Shown: positions 1 to 8,904, counted from the stretch's first letter. The stretch is 64,000 bases of DNA from Erythrobacter longus (GCF_000715015.1 NZ_JMIW01000006.1:157001-221000), one strand, 5' to 3'. Notes: a model not told the origin generated them from the letters alone. Numbers and translations are program-made.

Positions 1-47
1 CCCGCGCGGCGAAAGAGCGAACGGAAGTGAGGCCAAGCCCAAGCACG

Positions 48-85
48 GCAAAAGGCCTCGCTGGATATTGCCAGCGAGGCCCTTT
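48..85 (-). terminator. Rho-independent terminator of ssb
   Basis: A perfect 11-bp inverted repeat, GGCCTCGCTGG (54-64) and CCAGCGAGGCC (71-81), encloses a 6-nt loop. Read on the minus strand it lies about 25 nt past the ssb stop and is followed by TTTT, the form of an intrinsic terminator. It may also act on transcription arriving from the left. Bases 1-47 hold only the tail of some open frame that I cannot identify. Confidence 0.7.
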
Positions 86-109
86 GGGAGCGTCAGATTA
101 CGGTTGCGA

Positions 110-463
110 TCAGGCGGCCTTTGCCGCCCCTCCTTCCTTCGCCCTCGCAAGGAAATCGACCTGTTCTGCGATGATCTCGCAGCCGTAGCGGGTCTGCCCC
201 TCGGCGTCGGTCCAGCTGCTGTAGTGAATGCGGCCCGTCACCATGATCATGGCACCCTTTGTGACGTGCTCGGCGACGCTTTTCCCGATGCCGTTGAAAC
301 AGGTGATCCGGTGCCATTCGGTCTCGGTATGGCGGTTGCCTTCGCTGTCCTTGAAGCTGCGCGTGGTAGCGAGAGATAGGGTGGTTATCGTGGCGCTGCC
401 GGAAGTTTCGCGGACTTCGGGAGTGTTGCCGACAAAGCCGACCAGTGTGACGGTGTTCTTCAT
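110..463 (-). CDS. ssb: single-stranded DNA-binding protein
   Basis: This 117-residue protein is a single OB-fold SSB. It opens MKNTVTLVGFVGNTPEVRET and contains the conserved stretch ETEWHRITCFNGIGKSVAEHVTKG followed by a GRIHYSSWTDAEGQTRY strand. It is shorter than housekeeping SSBs (about 150-180 residues) and lacks the acidic DDDIPF-type C-terminal tip, ending AKEGGAAKAA, so recruitment of repair partners is probably lost. Short tail-less SSBs are typical of plasmids and integrative elements. The start at 463 is chosen because AGGACA lies about 7 nt upstream; a longer frame continues upstream but has no SSB-like sequence. It is followed by a strong terminator and probably belongs to the mobile island. 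Confidence 0.9.
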   Translation of the reverse strand: MKNTVTLVGFVGNTPEVRETSGSATITTLSLATTRSFKDSEGNRHTETEWHRITCFNGIGKSVAEHVTKGAMIMVTGRIHYSSWTDAEGQTRYGCEIIAEQVDFLARAKEGGAAKAA

Positions 464-816
464 TGTTCGTGTCCTTTCGAGGCATTCGATCCGTCCAAGG
501 GGCCATCCCTTTGACTGAGCCCCGATGAGGCCGGGCACGGGCAGGACTGCACCGAGCGTATGCGAGGGGAACCCCGCCGATCGGAGTGGTGCGGGCAGCC
601 GCGCGAAGCGTGGCAAAACGGTCCGAATGGGCGCGGGTTGCAGCGCCTGTCCGCGTTCGGTCAGGGGCGTGATCAGGTCATGAAAAGGGGATGGTTCTTG
701 AAGGACGGAAGAACTCTGGAAACCGAACACGAGACACCGCAATCAGCGTCGGTTTCCCTCCGGCAAATCCCTGTCCTGTCTTGTGAATCAGCCGCCTCTC
801 GGCCAAGTATCGCGCC
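464..816. other. Intergenic gap between ssb and the methyltransferase
   Basis: This 353-base stretch separates the divergent ssb and methyltransferase genes and must hold promoters for both. Short open frames cross it on both strands, but none has family-like sequence or a convincing ribosome site. No repeat or operator was recognised. Confidence 0.5.
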
Positions 817-3573
817 ATGAATGCAGTAGAAATCGAAGAAGCAATTTCAGAACTGGCCGCCCAGCCATTTGACCGGGCGGAGTTTCCATTCGCGTTTCTC
901 GAAGCGTTCGGGCGCAAGGCGAACACGCTGAAGCAATTGCGGGCCGGGACAACCAATGCCTCGGACCTTCCCGGCGGCGTCCTCCAGCGCAACAATATCC
1001 ACATCGCCACGTGCGATCCGGGCACGGTCGACGAGACGCTGAAGGCCCTGCGTGAAAGCCCCAAGACGGGCGCGGCGAAGGCCAAATTCATCCTCGCAAC
1101 GGACGGCGTCGACTTGCAGGCGGAGGATCTGCTCAACGGCGAATCCGTCGCCTGCACTTACAGCGATTTCCCGAACCACTTCGGCGCGTTCCTGCCGCTC
1201 GCGGGCATCACAACCGTCAAGCAAATCCGCGAGAACAGCTTCGACATCCGCGCCACCAGCAAGCTCAACAAGCTCTATGTCGAGCTGCTGAAAGAGAACC
1301 CGGACTGGGCCACGGCGGAGCGCCGGCCAGACATGAACCACTTCATGGCGCGGTTGATCTTCTGCTTCTTCGCGGAGGATACCGACATTTTCAATGGCGA
1401 GGGCCTGTTCACTTCCACGGTCGAGCGGTTCAGCGACCGGGAAAGCTCCAACACGCACGAAATCATCTCCAACATCTTCCGCGCGATGGACACGCCCACG
1501 CGGCACGAAGGCAAGCTGGACGATCGCTACCGCAAGGCGGCGAATATCCCGCCCCACGCCGACGCATTTCCCTATGTGAACGGTGCGCTGTTTTCCGGCA
1601 GTGTGGAGGTGCCACGGTTCAGCCGTATGGCGCGCAGTTACCTGCTGCATATCGGCGGGCTGAACTGGAAACAGATCAACCCCGATATCTTCGGTAGCAT
1701 GATCCAGGCGGTCGCCGATGACGAGGAGCGAGGCGCGCTCGGCATGCACTATACCAGCGTGCCGAACATCCTGAAGGTGCTGAACCCGCTGTTTCTGGAT
1801 GACCTTCGCCAACAGCTGGAGGAAGCGGGCGACAATACCCGCAAGCTGCTCAATTTGCGCAATCGAATGGCGAAGATCAGGGTATTCGATCCGGCCTGTG
1901 GATCGGGCAATTTCCTCGTCATCGCGTACAAGCAGATGCGCGCGATCGAGGCCAAGATCAACGAGCGTCGCGGTGAGATCGAACGCGACAGCGACATCCC
2001 GCTCACCAATTTTCGCGGGATCGAACTGCGCGATTTCCCGGCAGAGATTGCACGCCTCGCGCTGATTATCGCCGAGTTCCAATGTGACGTGCTGTATCGC
2101 GGCCAGAAGGAGGCACTCGCTGACTTCCTGCCGCTCGATAGCCAGAACTGGGTTAAGTGCGGCAACGCGCTTCGCATGGACTGGCTCAGCGTGTGCGAAC
2201 CACACGGTATAGGCGGAGGGAGGATATTTGCCGACGACCTCTACGGGGCTCCCTTGGACCGAAGCTCAATGGCTTTCGAAAATGAGGGTGCCGAAACTTA
2301 TGTGTGCGGGAACCCTCCCTACTTGGGAGGAAAGGGACAGACTACAGACCAAAAAAGTGAACTCGCCCAAGCCTTTGGGACGAAGCAAAAAATCGGAGAG
2401 CTCGACTACGTCTCAGGTTGGCTAATTAAGGGGGCAAAGTACGCGGCAGAGACCGCAGCAGGTGTTGCGTTTGTGGTCACAAATTCAGTCAACCAAGGAG
2501 CCCAGGTTCATCAGCTTTGGCCGCACATATATAGTTTGAACGTCGAAATTTTCTTTGCCCATAGGGACTTTAAATGGAGCAATAATGCGACACGGAATGC
2601 TGCGGTAATTTGCTCGATTATTGGACTCAGGCGGCGACTAGGTGGCAAGAAAACTTTGTATTCTGATGACCTCGCCCGTGAGGTCGAAGTTATTGGACCA
2701 TATCTGATTCCGGGAAGCGAGGACATCGTGACCCAAGTGCTCTCTCCCATCTCGGAGATCGCACCAATCATCACTGGGAACAGCCCTTATGACGGCGGAA
2801 ATTTTGTTCTCTCTAGTGAAGAACGAAACGCGCTAATCGCAAGAGAACCAAACGCTGCCCGTTATGTGAAACGGCTATACGGGTCGCGTGATTTTTTGAA
2901 CGGAGAGCAGCGCTTTTGTGTCTGGATTGACGACCATGAGTTGGAATTTGCAAAACGGATTCCGGAGCTCAACGACAGGATCGCAAAGGTGAAGCTTTCG
3001 AGAGAAAGCGGTGGAGACGTAGCTAGAGGTTTGGCAGCTCGACCACATCAATTCAGGTACACCCATCGAGCTAGCCGCTATGCAGTGATCGCTCCGCGAG
3101 TTTCATCAGAGAGACGCGACTATATCCCTTTTGGCCTTTTGGACCATCTCAGTATTGTAAGCGATTCCGCTCAGGCCATCTACGATCCAGATCTTTGGAA
3201 TTTGTCTATTATCTTAAGCTTGATGCATATGACTTGGGTTCGAGTTGTTGCTGGAAGACTCAAGACTGACATCCGGTACTCATCGGCGTTGTGCTACAAC
3301 GCATTCCCTGTCCCCAAGCTCACCGAGCAAAACAAAGCCGACTTGACCCGCTGCGCCGAGGACATCCTCCTCGCGCGCGAGGCGCATTTCCCCAAGACCA
3401 TCGCCAAGCTCTACGATCCAGAGAAGATGCCGGAAAACCTCCGCTATGCCCACGATCGCAACGACGAAGTCCTGGAACGCATCTACATCGGCCGCCGTTT
3501 CAAAAACGACACCGAACGCCTCGAAAAGCTATTCGAACTCTACACCAAAATGACCAGCGCAAAGGCGGCGTGA
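817..3573 (+). CDS. MmeI-like adenine-specific DNA methyltransferase
   Basis: This 918-residue class I SAM-dependent DNA methyltransferase has the MmeI/type IIG layout: N-terminal region (1-330), methyltransferase core (about 335-560), then helical spacer, target-recognition region and MmeI-type C-terminal tail. The SAM motif FDPACGSGNF sits at 357-366 and the catalytic NPPY at 499-502, which indicates N6-adenine methylation. I see no PD-(D/E)XK motif in the N-terminal 200 residues, unlike true MmeI; a nuclease is encoded 2 bp downstream instead. The product probably marks self DNA for a multi-gene defence locus. Bases about 2280-3290, covering the spacer and target-recognition part, are clearly AT-richer than both flanks, suggesting a swapped specificity module. 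The ribosome site is weak, so the start is less certain than the rest. Confidence 0.85.
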   Translation: MNAVEIEEAISELAAQPFDRAEFPFAFLEAFGRKANTLKQLRAGTTNASDLPGGVLQRNNIHIATCDPGTVDETLKALRESPKTGAAKAKFILATDGVDLQAEDLLNGESVACTYSDFPNHFGAFLPLAGITTVKQIRENSFDIRATSKLNKLYVELLKENPDWATAERRPDMNHFMARLIFCFFAEDTDIFNGEGLFTSTVERFSDRESSNTHEIISNIFRAMDTPTRHEGKLDDRYRKAANIPPHADAFPYVNGALFSGSVEVPRFSRMARSYLLHIGGLNWKQINPDIFGSMIQAVADDEERGALGMHYTSVPNILKVLNPLFLDDLRQQLEEAGDNTRKLLNLRNRMAKIRVFDPACGSGNFLVIAYKQMRAIEAKINERRGEIERDSDIPLTNFRGIELRDFPAEIARLALIIAEFQCDVLYRGQKEALADFLPLDSQNWVKCGNALRMDWLSVCEPHGIGGGRIFADDLYGAPLDRSSMAFENEGAETYVCGNPPYLGGKGQTTDQKSELAQAFGTKQKIGELDYVSGWLIKGAKYAAETAAGVAFVVTNSVNQGAQVHQLWPHIYSLNVEIFFAHRDFKWSNNATRNAAVICSIIGLRRRLGGKKTLYSDDLAREVEVIGPYLIPGSEDIVTQVLSPISEIAPIITGNSPYDGGNFVLSSEERNALIAREPNAARYVKRLYGSRDFLNGEQRFCVWIDDHELEFAKRIPELNDRIAKVKLSRESGGDVARGLAARPHQFRYTHRASRYAVIAPRVSSERRDYIPFGLLDHLSIVSDSAQAIYDPDLWNLSIILSLMHMTWVRVVAGRLKTDIRYSSALCYNAFPVPKLTEQNKADLTRCAEDILLAREAHFPKTIAKLYDPEKMPENLRYAHDRNDEVLERIYIGRRFKNDTERLEKLFELYTKMTSAKAA

Positions 3574-3575
3574 CG

Positions 3576-4877
3576 ATGGTTGATGGAACCAATTCCGCGC
3601 CCACGACAGAGGAACTCGAAAGTCTGTTCGTCAACAACGAACTGATGTCGAGGATTGAAGCCCATCTCAATCGTTTCAATCCCATCCGGGTCATGAAGAT
3701 GGAGCGGATGGAAATCCGTCACTCGGCAATCCTGAGTTGGCTTCTCGACCCCGCTGAAAGTCACGGTCTCGACGACAAGTTCCTGAAGGCGTTTCTCGCC
3801 GAGGCGCTGCGAGGAAAGAGTTTGGTCGGGTCTCCAACTGCTTTGGACATTGCGCGCGCTGATTTGCGCGACGCCATCGTTCGCCGGGAATGGCAGAATA
3901 TCGACATTTTCATTCACAGCGAAAGAAATGGCTGGGCGTTCGTCGTTGAAAACAAATACGACAGCAAACAGCACGAGGGCCAGCTGACGAAATACCTTGA
4001 GAAGGTTCCTGCTGGCTTAGGCAAACAGCCGGACGAGGTCACCGTTCGTGGTATTTTCCTCACCCTCCACGACGAGGAGCCTGAGGATGATCGGTATGCT
4101 CCAATCGACTACGAGGCGATTTGCCGTTTCCTGCCAAGATTCCTGAACCAGGAGGCGCACCTCCTGACGGCTGAAGTGAGAACCTTTCTTCAGCATTACA
4201 TCGAGATCATCGCAGAGGAGGTCGGCATGAGCGCCGAGAGCAGCGAAATGGAAAAGCTGGCAAGGCAGCTCTACCGCGAGAACAAGAAGGTCTTGGACTT
4301 CATCATGGATCACGGTTCAGGGTCCGATTTCGCCATAGCTGCGGAAGACTTGTTCGGAGATGATCGCGATTATCTCGATGAGGTAAAGATCGAGGATCAG
4401 ATCGTTCGTTTCAATCACATCGATCACAAGATGGTCAGCTTCCTGCCCGAAAGCTGGTACATTGCTTTGGGCAAAGACAAGTATGACTGGAAAGGTTGCG
4501 AAAAATGGTGGGCCGGATACCCGCTCATCGTCTGGATGCAGCTTTGGCCCGACGCAGATGGCACATCCGGTCAGCTCGCCCTTTATGGTGAAGTCGGCCC
4601 CCTCAGTGAGTACGAGTTTCGGAGGGACCTGATCCACGCCATCCAGAAAGCTGCGGCAAAGTTGCCCAGGAACCGGATCATGTTCCAGCGCGCAGCCGCG
4701 GACGAGGGCAAGCAATATTCGAAGTTCTTGAAAGAGAATTTTCTTAAAATCAAAGACGTACAGGATGCCGAAGAAATCGCGGCGGGAATGAAGAAGCTGC
4801 TTAAGAAGTTTCAACCTGAATTGGACGCGGTTGGTAGCGTGCTCCCGAAGTTCGTGAAATACGGTTACGAGGAGTAA
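3576..4877 (+). CDS. PD-(D/E)XK nuclease family protein
   Basis: This 433-residue protein matches the PDDEXK_4-like family. Its N-terminal part has the characteristic MEIRHSAILSWLLDP helix, and the catalytic core is D110 (in NIDIFI) followed by E125-N-K127 (in FVVENKYDSKQHEGQLTKY), giving the D...ExK metal site. The C-terminal half (about 250-430) has no motif I can name. The gene starts 2 bp after the methyltransferase stop, implying co-translation. It is the obvious candidate for the cutting activity that the methyltransferase lacks. The start at 3576 is chosen because upstream sequence in this frame lies inside the methyltransferase and has no family character. Confidence 0.82.
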   Translation: MVDGTNSAPTTEELESLFVNNELMSRIEAHLNRFNPIRVMKMERMEIRHSAILSWLLDPAESHGLDDKFLKAFLAEALRGKSLVGSPTALDIARADLRDAIVRREWQNIDIFIHSERNGWAFVVENKYDSKQHEGQLTKYLEKVPAGLGKQPDEVTVRGIFLTLHDEEPEDDRYAPIDYEAICRFLPRFLNQEAHLLTAEVRTFLQHYIEIIAEEVGMSAESSEMEKLARQLYRENKKVLDFIMDHGSGSDFAIAAEDLFGDDRDYLDEVKIEDQIVRFNHIDHKMVSFLPESWYIALGKDKYDWKGCEKWWAGYPLIVWMQLWPDADGTSGQLALYGEVGPLSEYEFRRDLIHAIQKAAAKLPRNRIMFQRAAADEGKQYSKFLKENFLKIKDVQDAEEIAAGMKKLLKKFQPELDAVGSVLPKFVKYGYEE

Positions 4878-4929
4878 AGTTCTCGACCTATGCAGGCTGC
4901 CGTGGCGTGCTCGCTATGCCACCTCTAGC

Positions 4930-4979
4930 TTGACTTTCAGCACGCCAACGCGCAGATATCTCATTTGAGATACAGGAGG
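4930..4979 (+). promoter_or_regulatory. Toxin-antitoxin promoter and palindromic operator
   Basis: A -35-like TTGACT (4930-4935) is followed about 18 nt later by AGATAT, then a perfect 7-bp palindrome TATCTCA-TT-TGAGATA (4957-4972) and a strong ribosome site AGGAGG (4974-4979), 4 nt before the antitoxin ATG. A palindrome overlapping the -10 region and leader is the expected binding site for autorepression by a RelB/DinJ-type antitoxin. Element positions are seen; function is inferred. Confidence 0.6.
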
Positions 4980-4983
4980 TGTT

Positions 4984-5295
4984 ATGAACGCTCATAGCTC
5001 AATGATTCACGTCCGGATGGACAATGATCTGAAAGACCGCGCGACCGAGGCGCTGGCGGCGATGGGTCTGTCGACCGCCGATGCCGTGCGCCTGCTGTTT
5101 CATCGCATCGCCACCGATCAGGCGTTCCCGCTAGAGCTCAAGGTTCCCAATGCGGAAACTCGCGCGGCGATGGAAGAGGCTGACGAGTTCTTCAAGAATG
5201 GCGGCACGCCGGGCTTCGACAATGCTGACGAAATGTTCGCCGAGCTCGATAAAGAGAGTAAGGCACTGCGCGAGGCCGGAAAACAGAAGTCTTGA
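4984..5295 (+). CDS. dinJ: RelB/DinJ family antitoxin
   Basis: This 103-residue protein has the ribbon-helix-helix start of DinJ antitoxins (HVRMDNDLKDRATEALAAMG, then LSTADAVRLLFHRIATDQAFPLEL) and a charged C-terminal tail that would wrap the toxin. It should neutralise the YafQ-like product and repress its own promoter, where a perfect palindrome lies immediately upstream. The stop overlaps the toxin start by 4 bp (ATGA), the normal antitoxin-toxin arrangement. It sits in the middle of a restriction-like gene series, between nuclease and helicase. Confidence 0.9.
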   Translation: MNAHSSMIHVRMDNDLKDRATEALAAMGLSTADAVRLLFHRIATDQAFPLELKVPNAETRAAMEEADEFFKNGGTPGFDNADEMFAELDKESKALREAGKQKS

Positions 5296-5618
5296 AAAAA
5301 GCGGCTGCGAGCAAGCGCACCGCGCTTCCCCGGACGATTGGCTATGCGAAGTCCTTCCTGAAGGACTTCGAGCGGCTGTCGCGTTCGGGCCGATACGATA
5401 TGAAAAAGCTCAAGCAAGTCATGCTGCTGCTCATCGCCAATGACGCGCCGCTTGGTCCCGAATGGAAGGACCACGCGCTCAAGGGAGAATGGCAGGGTCA
5501 CCGCGAATGCCATGTCGGTGGCGATTTTCTGCTGATCTACCGCGTGGAAGACATTCCGGCACCCAGCGGCGGAATATTCTTCACCCGCGCCGGAACACAC
5601 AGCGAGCTTTTCAAATGA
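5292..5618 (+). CDS. yafQ: YafQ-type mRNA interferase toxin
   Basis: This 108-residue RelE-superfamily protein aligns with YafQ, a ribosome-dependent mRNA endonuclease. The family signatures LKGEWQGHRECHVGGDFLLIY and GTHSELF are present. By comparison with E. coli YafQ the catalytic set maps to H61, H74, D78, H103 and F107, all conserved; the position of YafQ Asp61 appears to be Glu (E72), a conservative change. The protein looks intact. It overlaps the antitoxin by 4 bp and the helicase by another 4 bp, so its translation is coupled to both neighbours, which is unusual for a stand-alone toxin module. Confidence 0.88.
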   Translation: MKKAAASKRTALPRTIGYAKSFLKDFERLSRSGRYDMKKLKQVMLLLIANDAPLGPEWKDHALKGEWQGHRECHVGGDFLLIYRVEDIPAPSGGIFFTRAGTHSELFK

Positions 5619-7678
5619 GCGCCAAGGATCAGATCATTCCCGCCGTATCGTTCACGACTGCCCAGACCGGCGCGTCGGCCAAGTCGGACGAGCTGGGCAT
5701 GCGCCCGATGCAGGCACAAGCCTATGAAAAGCGCGGCGAGCAATATCTGCTGATCAAATCGCCACCTGCCTCGGGCAAATCGCGCGCGCTCATGTTCATC
5801 GCGCTCGACAAGCTGGCGAACCAGAATGTCCGCCAAGTCATCATCTGCGTGCCCGAACGCTCTATCGGCGCAAGCTTTAACAGCGAACCACTGAGCAAGT
5901 ACGGTTTCTTCACCGACTGGAACGTCGCCCCGCAATGGAACCTGTGCAACACGCCGGGAGCTGATGACCCCAAGGTCGCGAAGTCGAAGGTGAAGGCCGT
6001 CGGCGAATTCCTAGCCAGCGACGAAAAGGTGCTCGTCTGCACGCATGCGACATTCCGCTTCGCATTCGACGAGCTTGGGCCGGAAGCGTTCGATAACCGT
6101 CTGGTCGCAATCGACGAATTCCACCACGTCTCAGCAGATGCGGGCAACCGTCTCGGCGCGCAGCTCGCGCAGTTGATCGGGCGCGACAAGGCGCATGTCG
6201 TGGCAATGACGGGCAGCTATTTCCGTGGCGATGCCATTCCCGTCCTTGCGCCGGAAGACGAAGCCAAGTTCGAGACGGTTACCTACACCTACTACCAGCA
6301 GCTCAATGGCTACGAGTATCTGAAGACCCTCGATATCGGCTACAGCTTCTACACCGGGCCTTACACCGAGAAGATTTCGGCGCTGCTCGATCCGACAGTG
6401 AAGACCATCGTCCACATCCCATCGGTCAATTCGCGCGAGAGCCTGAAAGACAAGCATCGCGAGGCCGAGGACATCATGAACCACCTTGGTGATTGGCAGG
6501 GCATCGATCCCGAGACAGGGTTCCACCTTATCAAGACGGCTGCCGGAAACGTTATCAAGGTGGCCGACCTCGTCGACGACGATTCCGCCAAGCGCGACCG
6601 CGTCGCCGCAGCCCTGAAATCACCCGATGCGCGATCGAATCGCGACTTTGTCGACATCATCATCGCGCTGGGGATGGCGAAGGAAGGCTTCGACTGGATC
6701 TGGTGCGAACACGCGTTGACGGTCGGCTATCGCTCCAGCCTAACTGAAATCATCCAGATCATTGGCCGGGCAACCCGTGATGCGCCGGGTAAGACCCGCG
6801 CTCGCTTTACCAATCTGATCGCCGAACCAGCGGCGGACAGCCCGCTCGTAGTCGACGCGATCAACGATTACCTCAAGGCGATTGCGGCGAGCTTGCTCAT
6901 GGAGCAAGTGCTCGCGCCCCGCTTCGACTTCACGCCAAAGGACGCAGGGCCGAAACCGGACTTCGACTACGGGCCGGGTGGATACAAGGAAGGCGAGACC
7001 AATTTTGGCGTGAACGATCACGGCCAAATGCATTTCGAGATCAAGGGTCTCAAACTGCCCAAAAGCGTCGAGGCAACGCGTATTTGCCGCGAGGATCTTA
7101 ACGAGGTCATTGCGACCTTTGTGCAGGACAAGGCAGTCGTCGAACGGGGCGTGTTCGACCCCGACGTGGTTCCAGAAGAGCTAACCCAGCTCAAAATGGG
7201 CAAGATCATTCGGGAAAAGTACCCCGAGCTGAGCGAACACGATCAGGAAGCCGTCCGCCAACAGGCGGTTGCTGCGATGACGCTGACCCAGCAAGCCAAG
7301 GCCGCGCTGGCAAGCGATGGTGATGGCGAGATCAAAGCAAATACCGCCTTCATCGAAGGTGTGCGTAGGTTCGCGCTAAGCGTGACGGAGCTCGACATCG
7401 ATCTCATCGACCGGGTCAATCCGTTCGAGGCAACGATTGCGGTCTTGGCCAAGTCTATGGATGCAAAGACCCTGTTGCAGGTTCAGGCGGTCATCAACGC
7501 AAAGAAGGACAAGCTGACCTACGAAGATGCGCGCGCACTTGCCGAGCGAGCGCTGGAATTCAAGCGGGAGCGCGGACGGCTGCCATCGCTGACTTCTCAA
7601 GATGCGTGGGAACGCAAGATGGCCGAGGGCATCGCTTTCCTCCAACGCCACGCCACCAAAGAGGCCAGCAATGGCTGA
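5615..7678 (+). CDS. DEAD/DEAH-box SF2 helicase, defence-associated
   Basis: This 687-residue helicase has Walker A at about 49-57 (SPPASGKSR), a Walker B/DEAH-type box DEFHH at about 168-172 (LVAIDEFHHVSADAG) and motif VI QIIGRATR at about 382-389. The region after residue 450 is not recognised and is rich in charged helices. The start at 5615 is chosen because it gives an ATGA overlap with the toxin stop; the open frame continues further upstream only inside the toxin gene. It probably translocates on or remodels DNA for the locus nucleases. Its 3' end overlaps the GIY-YIG gene by 8 bp. Confidence 0.85.
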   Translation: MSAKDQIIPAVSFTTAQTGASAKSDELGMRPMQAQAYEKRGEQYLLIKSPPASGKSRALMFIALDKLANQNVRQVIICVPERSIGASFNSEPLSKYGFFTDWNVAPQWNLCNTPGADDPKVAKSKVKAVGEFLASDEKVLVCTHATFRFAFDELGPEAFDNRLVAIDEFHHVSADAGNRLGAQLAQLIGRDKAHVVAMTGSYFRGDAIPVLAPEDEAKFETVTYTYYQQLNGYEYLKTLDIGYSFYTGPYTEKISALLDPTVKTIVHIPSVNSRESLKDKHREAEDIMNHLGDWQGIDPETGFHLIKTAAGNVIKVADLVDDDSAKRDRVAAALKSPDARSNRDFVDIIIALGMAKEGFDWIWCEHALTVGYRSSLTEIIQIIGRATRDAPGKTRARFTNLIAEPAADSPLVVDAINDYLKAIAASLLMEQVLAPRFDFTPKDAGPKPDFDYGPGGYKEGETNFGVNDHGQMHFEIKGLKLPKSVEATRICREDLNEVIATFVQDKAVVERGVFDPDVVPEELTQLKMGKIIREKYPELSEHDQEAVRQQAVAAMTLTQQAKAALASDGDGEIKANTAFIEGVRRFALSVTELDIDLIDRVNPFEATIAVLAKSMDAKTLLQVQAVINAKKDKLTYEDARALAERALEFKRERGRLPSLTSQDAWERKMAEGIAFLQRHATKEASNG

Positions 7679-8870
7679 ATTGAGTGACCTCGAACTGCTG
7701 GCCGAGCTTGGTGTCGAAACAGCACCCGAGCCGGTTCGAAAGCTGACCCCCCTTCAAGAACGCATTATAGCGGGATTCGAGGATATACAGCGTTTCGTCA
7801 AAGAGCATGGACGCCTCCCCAGGCATGGGGAGGATCATGACATTTTTGAGCGACTCTATGCTGTCCGTCTTGAGAGGCTTCGCGCTCTTCCCGAAGCGCA
7901 AGAACTCTTGGCGAGCATGGACCCGGACGGCATTCTGGATGCAGTCGAGCCGCTAGGGAAACCATCGGACGAACTAGACGACACTGCACTTCTGGCAGAA
8001 CTTGGCATCCAACCGGGCTCGGAAGATGACATTACAAAGCTGCGGCATGTGAGTTCTCGGGCCGAGAAGAGAGCGGCTGAAGAGATCGCCAACCGTGAGA
8101 GGTGCGAGGATTTCGACGAGTTCAAGCCGCTGTTCGAGGCGGTGCAGGTCGATCTGAAGGCCGGTAGCAGACAGGCCAAGGCGCTCGGCAATTCCGAGGT
8201 CACACTGGCCGAAATCCAGCCGGGGAATTTCTTCATCGTCGGCGGGCAACTCGCATACATCGCCGCCTCGACCGACGCCTTCACGACTCAGTATGAGCGG
8301 GCTGATCGCCGTGTCCGAGTCATATACGACAACGCAACCGAGGCGACGGTCCTTTCACGCTCATTCCAGAAGTCGCTCTATCGGGACGAGTCCGCTAGGC
8401 GCGTGAGCGAGCAAAGCGCAGGACCGCTTTTTGGAGAAACCGCTGAGCCCGACGATCTGGAGAGCGGCACGATCTATGTACTCCGCAGCAAATCGTCACA
8501 TCCCTACGTCGACGAGCATCGCGAGCTGATCCATAAGATTGGCGTTACGGGGCAGCCGGTCCTCAGCCGGATTGCCAACGCGCGTAACGATCCGACTTTC
8601 CTGCTCGCGGATGTCGAAGTCGTGGCTGAGTACAAGCTCTTCAACATCAATCGAACCAAGCTCGAACGGCTGATCCATCGTGCGCTCGGGCCTGCCCGCC
8701 TTGATCTTTCTGCAGGCGATCGATTTGGCAAAACTGTCCAGCCGCGCGAGTGGTTCCTTGTCCCGCTTTCGATCATCAACGAATTGGTGTCGCGGATCAG
8801 TGACGGTACTGTCACGCAGCACGTTTACGATCCCGCACGGGCGGAGTTCGTTGCCCAAGATAACGCCTAA
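7671..8870 (+). CDS. GIY-YIG nuclease family protein (T5orf172/MUG113-like)
   Basis: This 399-residue protein carries a C-terminal GIY-YIG-like domain of the T5orf172/MUG113 type at about 265-370. TIYVLRS supplies the GIY part and HKIGVTG the YIG part, followed by the arginine in LSRIANAR and a glutamate in LERLIHRAL. The N-terminal part contains two similar short segments, LSDLELLAELGVE near residue 4 and LDDTALLAELGIQ near residue 102, perhaps an internal repeat for docking. Start 7671 overlaps the helicase stop by 8 bp, so the two are probably made together. It would be a second nuclease in this locus. Confidence 0.8.
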   Translation: MAELSDLELLAELGVETAPEPVRKLTPLQERIIAGFEDIQRFVKEHGRLPRHGEDHDIFERLYAVRLERLRALPEAQELLASMDPDGILDAVEPLGKPSDELDDTALLAELGIQPGSEDDITKLRHVSSRAEKRAAEEIANRERCEDFDEFKPLFEAVQVDLKAGSRQAKALGNSEVTLAEIQPGNFFIVGGQLAYIAASTDAFTTQYERADRRVRVIYDNATEATVLSRSFQKSLYRDESARRVSEQSAGPLFGETAEPDDLESGTIYVLRSKSSHPYVDEHRELIHKIGVTGQPVLSRIANARNDPTFLLADVEVVAEYKLFNINRTKLERLIHRALGPARLDLSAGDRFGKTVQPREWFLVPLSIINELVSRISDGTVTQHVYDPARAEFVAQDNA

Positions 8871-8904
8871 CAAACGGTTGGACGCAATCAGGCGAAGTTA
8901 GCTC

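Noticed and set aside
560-820. Short open plus-strand frame before the methyltransferase
   Set aside because: No ribosome site or protein-like pattern and it overlaps the methyltransferase start.
847-2205. Open minus-strand frame opposite the methyltransferase
   Set aside because: Antisense shadow; the plus-strand frame has the SAM and NPPY motifs.
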